Assembly (NCBI GenBank): GCA_900548085.1
Contig: URJF01000012.1
Span: 1 to 20,104 of the forward strand
From: an uncultured Oscillospiraceae bacterium
Lineage (GTDB): Bacteria; Bacillota; Clostridia; Oscillospirales; Acutalibacteraceae
Direction of reading: 5' to 3'
Length of the DNA stretch: 20,104 bases
In this document: positions 8,009-13,453 of the stretch, piece by piece
How positions within the stretch are numbered: the first letter of the stretch is position 1
How the letters are laid out: every line of letters begins with the position of its first letter
Notes under the pieces: model-generated
The model's database searches: none
The model's input: only the letters and a program-made list of their open reading frames with translations
Told to the model about the DNA's origin: nothing
Position numbers and translations under genes: made by a program

Positions 8009-9249
8009 TATCTGATTTGTCCGTTTCCGTAAATAAGATACTTAGTCGTAGTGAGCTGTGCTATACCCATAGGTCCTCGTGCGTGGAGCTTTTGGGTGGA
8101 AATTCCGATTTCTGCACCTAAACCGAACTCGCCTCCGTCGGTAAATCTTGTGGACGCATTGACATACACTGACGATGAGTCAATGCACTTTAGGAATTTT
8201 TCGGCATTGGCTCTGTCGGAGGTGATAATCGCCTCGCTGTGACCTGTGGAATGTTCATTGATATGAGCAATAGCCTCATCTACACTGTCAATGGTTTTCA
8301 CACTGATTTTGTAGTCTAGATATTCGGTATAAAAATCCTCCTCGGTAGCAGGCTGAATATCAGGGCAAGTCTCTCGTGCTCTGTCGTCGCCGTAGATAAT
8401 AACATTTTTAGTATCAAGCTTTTCTTTTATAACAGGCAGAGCATCTTTGATGATTCCGCTGTGGATAACCAAACTCTCACAAGCATTGCATACGCCTATA
8501 CGCTGAGTTTTGGCATTAAAAATAATATCGGCAGCCATCTGAATATCTGCACTCTCATCAACAAAAATGTGACAATTTCCGGAACCGGTCTCAATGACGG
8601 GAACGGTAGAATTTTCTACCACAGCTCTGATAAGTCCTTTTCCGCCACGGGGAATGAGGCAATCGAGATATTCATCAAGATGCATAAGGTCTGTAGAGGA
8701 CCGGCGGGATGTATCCTGCACAAGCTGGATAACATCCTTTGGGAAGCCTGCCGACTCAACTGCATCACGCATAATATCGGCAATGGCAGTGTTGGAATTT
8801 ATCGCTTCCTTTCCGCCACGAAGAATCACAGCGTTACCGCTCTTTAGGCACAGAGCGGCAGCGTCGGCAGTAACATTAGGTCTTGCCTCAAAAATTATAC
8901 CGATAACACCCATAGGCACGGTAACTTTTTTTATTAAGAGTCCATTGTCCTTATGGTACTCGCTGACTGTTTTTCCGCAAGGATCATCGAGAGCTGCAAC
9001 ATCTCTGACAGCAGACGCTATACCGTCTATTCTGTCACTGTCAAGCAAAAGTCTGTCAAGGAGTCCGCTGTTGAGTTCTGCCTTTTCTCCGGCAAGCATA
9101 TCAATTTTGTTAGCTTCGATTATGTCATTTTTTTTATTTTCAAGAGCATCGGCAATAGCGAGCAGTGCGTTCTTCTTTTGCTCGGCTGTAACCTGCGACA
9201 AAAACGGCATAGTGCCCTTTGCTCTTTTTCCCATATCTGCAACAGTCAC
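8008..9249 (-). CDS. proA: Gamma-glutamyl phosphate reductase (proline biosynthesis)
   Basis: A 413-residue NADPH-dependent reductase that converts L-glutamyl 5-phosphate to glutamate 5-semialdehyde, the second step of proline synthesis in the cytoplasm. Family landmarks are PMGVIGIIFEARPNVT (112-127), LRGGKEA (143-149), LIPRGG (198-203), TGSGNCHIF (221-229) and RIGVCNACES (250-259), with the catalytic cysteine at Cys254. Length matches the family (about 410-420). The start is GTG at 9247-9249. The SD (AAAGGAG) is provided by the last codons of proB, and only 3 nt separate the proB stop from this GTG, so the two are translationally coupled, as is common for enzymes passing a labile intermediate. 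The stop overlaps the next gene by one base. Confidence 0.97.
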   Translation of the reverse strand: MTVADMGKRAKGTMPFLSQVTAEQKKNALLAIADALENKKNDIIEANKIDMLAGEKAELNSGLLDRLLLDSDRIDGIASAVRDVAALDDPCGKTVSEYHKDNGLLIKKVTVPMGVIGIIFEARPNVTADAAALCLKSGNAVILRGGKEAINSNTAIADIMRDAVESAGFPKDVIQLVQDTSRRSSTDLMHLDEYLDCLIPRGGKGLIRAVVENSTVPVIETGSGNCHIFVDESADIQMAADIIFNAKTQRIGVCNACESLVIHSGIIKDALPVIKEKLDTKNVIIYGDDRARETCPDIQPATEEDFYTEYLDYKISVKTIDSVDEAIAHINEHSTGHSEAIITSDRANAEKFLKCIDSSSVYVNASTRFTDGGEFGLGAEIGISTQKLHARGPMGIAQLTTTKYLIYGNGQIR

Positions 9250-9252
9250 AAA

Positions 9253-10047
9253 TCATTCTCCTTTTTTCTTAGGTAAAAACAGTGTTCCGACGCTTTCACC
9301 ATCCAAAATCTTATATATGCGGGTAGGCTTTTCACCATTGCAAACAATGACGGGAATATCGGCGCCGGTAGCAATTTCAGCCGCCTTTACCTTAGTGCTG
9401 AAACCGCCTGTACCCATCTTGCCTGCACCACCGGCAATCTTCTTAATTTCGTGAGTAATCTCCTCGACTATGGAAATAAGCTTTGCATTAGGATTAGTGA
9501 TGGGATTGCTGTCATAAAGTCCGTCTGTGTCAGTAAACATAATGAGCATATCCGCATCTATCAGCTCTGCAATAATAGCAGACATACAGTCATTATCCGA
9601 TGAACGCAGCTCCTCTATGGAAATTGAGTCGTTTTCGTTAATAACAGGGATAACATCATATTTTAAAAGCTGATTGAAGGTATCGAGAAGGTGTCCTTTG
9701 CTCTCCTCGGATTTGAGGACATCGGTGGTGAACAAAAGCTGAGATACGATTACATTATATTCGCTGAACAGCTTGTCATACAAAAACATAAGTTCACACT
9801 GACCAATAGCTGCGGCAGCCTGAAGTTCACAGTCCTCCTGCGGTTTTTCTTTAAGTCCAAGCTTGCCTGTACCGACAGCTATAGCACCGGACGAAACGAG
9901 AACAACCTCGTGGCCCATATTGTGCAGGTCCGCAAGCACTGACACCAACTTAGCCATACGGGCAATATTTATCTTATGAGTGTTGGCGTGAGTAAGGGTT
10001 GAGGTGCCGACCTTTACAACAATTCTCTTTTTTTCAAACTTTTTCAT
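9253..10047 (-). CDS. proB: Glutamate 5-kinase, short form without PUA domain
   Basis: A 264-residue amino-acid-kinase-fold enzyme that phosphorylates glutamate at the gamma-carboxyl with ATP, the first and usually feedback-regulated step of proline synthesis. Landmarks are RIVVKVGTSTLT near the N-terminus, VLVSSGAIAVG, VIPVINENDSI and MFTDTDGLYDSNP, and near the end GTGGFSTKVKAAEIAT, all as in the kinase domain. The protein stops just after the kinase fold (FLPKKKGE), so the C-terminal PUA domain of the longer ~365-residue enzymes is absent; short ProB enzymes are known in some Firmicutes. I chose the ATG at 10045-10047 because GGAG lies 9 nt before it. An in-frame ATG five codons upstream (10060-10062) has no SD and would leave almost no leader. 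It heads the proB-proA-propeller-flippase operon. Confidence 0.93.
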   Translation of the reverse strand: MKKFEKKRIVVKVGTSTLTHANTHKINIARMAKLVSVLADLHNMGHEVVLVSSGAIAVGTGKLGLKEKPQEDCELQAAAAIGQCELMFLYDKLFSEYNVIVSQLLFTTDVLKSEESKGHLLDTFNQLLKYDVIPVINENDSISIEELRSSDNDCMSAIIAELIDADMLIMFTDTDGLYDSNPITNPNAKLISIVEEITHEIKKIAGGAGKMGTGGFSTKVKAAEIATGADIPVIVCNGEKPTRIYKILDGESVGTLFLPKKKGE

Positions 10048-10081
10048 AGTGTTATACTCCATCTATAATAATCCAAATTAC

Positions 10082-10110
10082 ATTATAGCACAGGGGTTAC
10101 GCCGTTGCAA
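10082..10110 (-). promoter_or_regulatory. Sigma-A-type promoter of the proB operon
   Basis: Minus strand: TTGCAA (10110-10105), 17 bp, TATAAT (10087-10082). The transcript would begin near 10075, leaving a leader of under 30 nt. This is too short for a T-box or riboswitch. Confidence 0.78.
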
Positions 10111-10118
10111 ATAAATAA

Positions 10119-10147
10119 TGAATTTTTATTAAATATTCGGGCATAAT
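10119..10147 (+). promoter_or_regulatory. Candidate sigma-G (forespore) promoter of ypeB
   Basis: Plus strand: TGAATT (10119-10124), 17 bp, CATAATGA (10142-10149). This matches the forespore sigma-G pattern known from Bacillus (-35 near TGAATA, -10 near CATAATA/CATACTA). A start site near 10155 would leave a short leader containing AAGGAG (10161-10166). Its -35 box is only 8 bp from that of the divergent proB promoter. No TATAAT-type alternative stands out on this strand. Confidence 0.6.
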
Positions 10148-10173
10148 GACAATGAAGAAAAAGGAGTGGTCAT

Positions 10174-11502
10174 ATGACAAACAGAAGTTACATCAGAGTT
10201 TGCAGTTATATACTGTTTTCGCTGATAATACTGATAGCCGCCGTATTCGTAAACACCAACAGTTCAAAAGCATACAAGGCACAATTAGAGCTGGAATACC
10301 AGCAGTCACTGCTGGAGCTGGGTGAAAGCTTGGACAGCGTAAACACAGATTTGACTAAACAGCTATATTCAAACTCGTCGGGAGAAATATACGATGTCAG
10401 CCGAGACTTGTATGTTCAGTGCAACACAGCCAAAAACGCAATCAGCCGACTGCCTGCAAAGCAGATGGAGCTGAACAATGCATACAAGTTTTTGAGCCAA
10501 GCGGCAGACTACGCTCAATATATAGGAAACAAAATAGGGAACGGCGAAGAAATAAGTCAAGAGGAGCACAAGACTCTAAACTCGCTGCTGAAATACAGCC
10601 AAAAGCTCAAAAACTCCACAGAAGATATGATAAGCATCGTGCAGGCAGGAGGAGAAATAACCTCCGGAGAGATAAAGAACACATCTCTCTCCACGGTATC
10701 TGCCATGTCTGATAGTTTTTCGAGCAGTGCTAAGATTTTTGAAAACTTCCCTACTCTGCTGTACGACGGTCCGTTTTCTGACCAAGTGCTGAACAAAAAA
10801 TCACAAATGATTCAAAAAGCAAAAGTTATGACCAAGGATGAATGTAAGGAAATCGCCGCTAATGCTATAGGAGTGTCAGTAGGCAAAATGTCATTTGACT
10901 CAGACGACAAGGGACGGATTCCATGCTACACCTTCAACTGTGGCAGGTACACAGTATCAGTCACAAAGCAAGGCGGATATATCAAATCCATTCTATATTC
11001 CGGAATCATATCGGAAACTAACATCACCAAAAAAAATGCCTGCAACATAGCAGTGGATTATCTCAAAAAGCTGGGATACGAAGATATGGCATACAACTAC
11101 TGCGTAGTCACAGACAACATTTGCACCGTAAACTGTGCGTACCAAAAGGACGGCATAACCTGCTACAGTGACCTGATAAAAGTAGGAATTTCTATGACTG
11201 ACGGAACTGTCCTGACGGTAGATGCCACAACCTATCTGACAAATCATACCGAAAGAAAAACGGAAAAAGCCAAGGTAAACCTGAAAGATGCCGAAAGCAA
11301 AGTATCAAAATTTTTAAAAATCAAATCCTCAAAACGCTGTATTATTCCAAAAGAAAACGGCAAAGAGGAACAATGCTACGAGTTTACCTGCCAAAGCAAA
11401 GATACCGGTGAAGAAGCGTTGGTATATATCAACTGCAAAAGCGGAGATGAAGAAGATATTATGCTCCTGCTGAAATCCGACAACGGCACTTTGGTAAAAT
11501 AA
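10174..11502 (+). CDS. ypeB: Spore germination protein YpeB
   Basis: A 442-residue protein with an N-terminal membrane anchor (about 8-27), a helical region (about 35-180), the diagnostic family signature FPTLLYDGPFSD (192-203), and PepSY-like repeats to the end (about 215-285, 290-360 and 365-440). In Bacillus, YpeB is made in the forespore, sits at the inner spore membrane/cortex and is needed for placement and control of the cortex-lytic enzyme SleB. Here no sleB lies next to it; the usual sleB-ypeB pairing is broken. The start has AAGGAG 7 nt upstream. A sigma-G-like promoter lies at 10119-10147, matching the expected expression. A small secreted protein gene follows 53 nt downstream with no intervening terminator, so they are probably co-transcribed. 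The family call rests mainly on the signature and domain order and is strong. Confidence 0.93.
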   Translation: MTNRSYIRVCSYILFSLIILIAAVFVNTNSSKAYKAQLELEYQQSLLELGESLDSVNTDLTKQLYSNSSGEIYDVSRDLYVQCNTAKNAISRLPAKQMELNNAYKFLSQAADYAQYIGNKIGNGEEISQEEHKTLNSLLKYSQKLKNSTEDMISIVQAGGEITSGEIKNTSLSTVSAMSDSFSSSAKIFENFPTLLYDGPFSDQVLNKKSQMIQKAKVMTKDECKEIAANAIGVSVGKMSFDSDDKGRIPCYTFNCGRYTVSVTKQGGYIKSILYSGIISETNITKKNACNIAVDYLKKLGYEDMAYNYCVVTDNICTVNCAYQKDGITCYSDLIKVGISMTDGTVLTVDATTYLTNHTERKTEKAKVNLKDAESKVSKFLKIKSSKRCIIPKENGKEEQCYEFTCQSKDTGEEALVYINCKSGDEEDIMLLLKSDNGTLVK

Positions 11503-11555
11503 ATGAATAAACAAAAAAATATATCCAAAACTATAAGCGAAAGGATGATAATATT

Positions 11556-11867
11556 ATGTTCAAAAAAATAATTATCTGCGTGCTGACTGTATGTCTCGCC
11601 GGAGCAATTTTCGCTGCTTGCGGCAAAAGCAACAGCAACGGAAATACGCAAAGCACTACAAACTCCACCACACAATCAACTAATCAATCCACGACTGAAA
11701 GCACCACTGACAAGATGGAAAAAGACGCAACAGATATGGCAACCAAAGCAAAAGAAAAAGCCGACAAAATCGGCGATGACTTAGGCAAGGGTGCCGACGA
11801 TGTGGCAGACGGAGTAGGCGGAGCAGTAGACAAAGCCGGCGACGCAGTGTCCGACGCTCTGGATTAA
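11556..11867 (+). CDS. Small secreted/lipoprotein-like protein, Ser/Thr-rich with LEA-like helix
   Basis: A 103-residue protein of no recognised family. Residues 1-22 form a secretion signal (MFKKIIICVLTVCLAGAIFAAC). The final FAAC resembles a lipobox but has Phe instead of the usual Leu/Val/Ile at -3, so lipid attachment is uncertain. Residues about 25-52 are a Ser/Thr/Asn/Gln-rich linker. Residues about 53-103 are a charged, Ala/Gly/Asp-rich, probably amphipathic segment with repeats such as KADKIGDDLGKGADDVADGVGGAVDKAGDAVSD, reminiscent of LEA or YtxH-type helices. The SD is modest (AAAGGATG, about 11 nt before the ATG). It follows ypeB in the same direction and is closed by the terminator at 11881-11922, suggesting forespore co-expression. 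Function unknown; a structural or protectant spore-envelope protein is one guess. Confidence 0.72.
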   Translation: MFKKIIICVLTVCLAGAIFAACGKSNSNGNTQSTTNSTTQSTNQSTTESTTDKMEKDATDMATKAKEKADKIGDDLGKGADDVADGVGGAVDKAGDAVSDALD

Positions 11868-11880
11868 CAGAACACAAAAC

Positions 11881-11922
11881 GGCGACAGAAGTACAAAATA
11901 CTTCTGCCGCCATTTCTTTTTT
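11881..11922 (+). terminator. Rho-independent terminator of the ypeB unit
   Basis: GGCG-A-CAGAAGTA (11881-11893), loop CAAAA, TACTTCTG-C-CGCC (11899-11911): a 12-bp stem with one A/C mismatch. It is followed by ATTTCTTTTTT (11912-11922). On the opposite strand the stem is followed by TTTTG, so it may also stop transcripts arriving from the alcohol dehydrogenase side. Confidence 0.88.
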
Positions 11923-11932
11923 GAAAAATGCA

Positions 11933-12026
11933 GTTGGTCACGCGACTACGAAACAGTCCACCGGACTGTTTCTCCCAAATTTCTGCGAAATTTGGAGTCT
12001 TGTGGCGACCGGGCAACTCGTTGCTT
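11933..12026. repeat. Highly structured non-coding intergenic element with nested hairpins
   Basis: About 95 bases with no credible gene but dense self-complementarity. Hairpin A: AAACAGTCC (11951-11959), loop ACC, GGACTGTTT (11963-11971), a perfect 9-bp stem. Hairpin B: CCAAATTTC (11975-11983), loop TGC, GAAATTTGG (11987-11995), 9 bp, extendable to CTC/GAG with one bulged C. Outer pairing: GTT and GGTC (11933-11939) can pair with GACC (12007-12010) and AAC (12015-12017), enclosing both hairpins. A last small hairpin GCAA-CTCG-TTGC (12013-12024) abuts six T (12025-12030 region). Both strands fold equally well. It lies between convergent transcription units, downstream of fucO and beyond the ypeB terminator. 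It could be a dispersed palindromic repeat, an extended terminator region for fucO, or a small structured RNA. Confidence 0.6.
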
Positions 12027-12028
12027 TT

Positions 12029-13177
12029 TTACATCAAAGACAGATAGAGCTGCTTAATTTCCTCGACACTTGTTTCTCTCGGATTGCCCGGTCTACAAGC
12101 GTCATCATATGCGGATTGTGCGAGGAAGTCTACATCCTCAGGCTTAACAATATCCTTAAGGTCCTTAGGAATACCTACATCCTGTGAAAGCTGCTTAACT
12201 GCGTCTACTGCTGCTTTTCTTGCCTCATCAAGAGTCATATCGTCAACGCCCTGAACACCCATTGCTTTCGCTATATCACGATACTTTTCGCCGGTAGCAG
12301 GAGCATTATACTCCATAACTGTAGGAAGAATAATAGCATTAGCTACACCGTGAGGTGTGTCATAAAGAGCACCGAGTGGGTGAGCCATTGAGTGAACGAT
12401 ACCAAGGCCGACATTAGAGAAGCCCATACCTGCTATGTACTGACCGAGAGCCATACCCTCTCTGCCCTCAGGTGTATTCTCTACAGCGCCACGAAGTGAC
12501 TTTGAGATAATCTCAATAGCTTTGAGATGGAACATATCCGAAAGTTCCCAAGCTGCTGCTGTGATGTAGCCCTCGATAGCGTGAGTAAGAGCATCCATAC
12601 CGGTAGCTGCTGTAAGTCCCTTAGGCATAGATGACATCATATCGGGGTCAACCACTGCTATTACAGGAATATCCTTAGGGTCTACGCATACCATCTTTCT
12701 GTTCTTAGAGGTGTCTGTAATTACATAGTTAATGGTAACCTCTGCAGCTGTACCTGCTGTGGTAGGAACTGCGATAATAGGCACACTCTTATTCTTTGTA
12801 GGAGCTACGCCCTCAAGAGATACGACATCAGCAAAGTCAGGGTTCTTGATAATAATACCGATAGCCTTAGCTGTATCCATTGATGAACCGCCGCCGATAG
12901 CGATAATGCAGTCTGCGCCGGAATCCTTAAATGCCTGAACGCCTGTCTGTACATTCTCTATAGTAGGATTAGCCTTAATCTTTGAATAAATCTCATAATC
13001 TATGGAAGCATTATCAAGTACATCTGTTACCTTTTTAGTAACATTAAACTTGATAAGATCGGGGTCGGAGCACACAAATGCTTTTTTGAATCCTCTGCCC
13101 TTTACTTCTGTTGCAATCTCCTGGATTGCACCTTTTCCGTGATAGGAAGTTTCATTGAGAACAAATCTGTTTGCCAT
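12029..13177 (-). CDS. fucO: Iron-dependent alcohol dehydrogenase, FucO-like lactaldehyde reductase
   Basis: A 382-residue group III (Fe-type) alcohol dehydrogenase. It resembles E. coli FucO closely along its whole length: MANRFVLNETSYHGKGAI at the start, AIGGGSSMDTAKAIGIII (93-110) for nucleotide binding, and VPTTAGTAAEVTINYVITD (137-155). The four metal ligands expected from FucO are present at Asp195, His199, His262 and His276, one residue offset from the E. coli numbering as I recall it. It would reduce L-lactaldehyde to 1,2-propanediol or interconvert related short alcohols and aldehydes with NAD(H), in the cytoplasm. The ATG at 13175-13177 follows AAAGGAG at suitable spacing; the longer reading frame upstream runs through the promoter and is rejected. 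No fucose or rhamnose catabolic gene is adjacent, so a broader fermentative role is possible. Confidence 0.9.
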   Translation of the reverse strand: MANRFVLNETSYHGKGAIQEIATEVKGRGFKKAFVCSDPDLIKFNVTKKVTDVLDNASIDYEIYSKIKANPTIENVQTGVQAFKDSGADCIIAIGGGSSMDTAKAIGIIIKNPDFADVVSLEGVAPTKNKSVPIIAVPTTAGTAAEVTINYVITDTSKNRKMVCVDPKDIPVIAVVDPDMMSSMPKGLTAATGMDALTHAIEGYITAAAWELSDMFHLKAIEIISKSLRGAVENTPEGREGMALGQYIAGMGFSNVGLGIVHSMAHPLGALYDTPHGVANAIILPTVMEYNAPATGEKYRDIAKAMGVQGVDDMTLDEARKAAVDAVKQLSQDVGIPKDLKDIVKPEDVDFLAQSAYDDACRPGNPRETSVEEIKQLYLSLM

Positions 13178-13226
13178 AATAAATCTCTCCTTTATTGGTA
13201 GTGTTTTTGGATTTCTCCATAACTTG

Positions 13227-13255
13227 ATTATAGGTCTTTGATAATTATTTGTCAA
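13227..13255 (-). promoter_or_regulatory. Consensus sigma-A promoter of fucO
   Basis: Minus strand: TTGACA (13255-13250), 17 bp, TATAAT (13232-13227), a perfect match at both boxes with ideal spacing. It predicts strong transcription and a leader of about 45 nt with a good SD. No operator is evident. Confidence 0.85.
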
Positions 13256-13360
13256 TGAAATATTGATGTCGCATTTGTAAATTAAATGTCAACGAATTTG
13301 GCGAGTTTGCCGAAAGTGGACAAATTTGAAACGCAAAAAAGAAAATATTAAAAATACCCA

Positions 13361-13388
13361 TTGACATTTTTTGGAAAGGGGTTATAAT
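13361..13388 (+). promoter_or_regulatory. Consensus sigma-A promoter of htpG
   Basis: TTGACA (13361-13366), 16 bp, TATAAT (13383-13388). The CIRCE palindrome begins at the very next base, so the transcription start lies inside the operator. Confidence 0.88.
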
Positions 13389-13425
13389 TGTAATTAGCAC
13401 TCAGCGAGTGAGAGTGCTAATTACA
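13389..13425. promoter_or_regulatory. CIRCE operator (HrcA binding site) controlling htpG
   Basis: The exact CIRCE core TTAGCACTC-N9-GAGTGCTAA (13394-13402 and 13412-13420) is present without mismatch. The symmetry extends to 14-bp arms, TGTAATTAGCACTC and GAGTGCTAATTACA, spanning 13389-13425. HrcA repressor bound here would cover the transcription start, and loss of active HrcA on heat shock would release it. CIRCE is best known in front of groESL and dnaK operons; its use for htpG is less common. The hrcA gene is not in the window. Confidence 0.96.
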
Positions 13426-13453
13426 GCGAAAATTTATATATGAGGTGATTATT

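Noticed and set aside
8594..9454. 286-codon plus-strand frame opposite proA/proB
   Set aside because: Low-complexity Ser/Ala/Pro-rich translation that spans two well-supported minus-strand genes; an antisense shadow.
10048..10062. Five-residue N-terminal extension of ProB
   Set aside because: The first ATG lacks an SD and would leave only about 12 nt of leader. The second ATG has GGAG at 9 nt. This is not fully excluded.
10048..10110. Proline-responsive T-box or riboswitch in front of proB
   Set aside because: The leader between the promoter and the start codon is under 30 nt, with no room for a structured sensor.
11951..11995. Short CRISPR-like repeats
   Set aside because: The repeats are inverted, two different hairpins, with no direct repeats, spacers or cas genes.
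11921..12187. 88-codon plus-strand frame through the structured intergenic element into the fucO 3' end
   Set aside because: It has no SD, and its second half is antisense to fucO. The first half is explained by hairpins rather than codons.
13178..13255. N-terminal extension of the FucO-like protein by 26 residues
   Set aside because: The extra codons run through the consensus promoter. The FucO-type start MANRF follows a clear AAAGGAG.
13445..13453. GTG start for htpG
   Set aside because: It lies within the GAGGTGAT ribosome binding site; the TTG at 13454 is correctly spaced from it.
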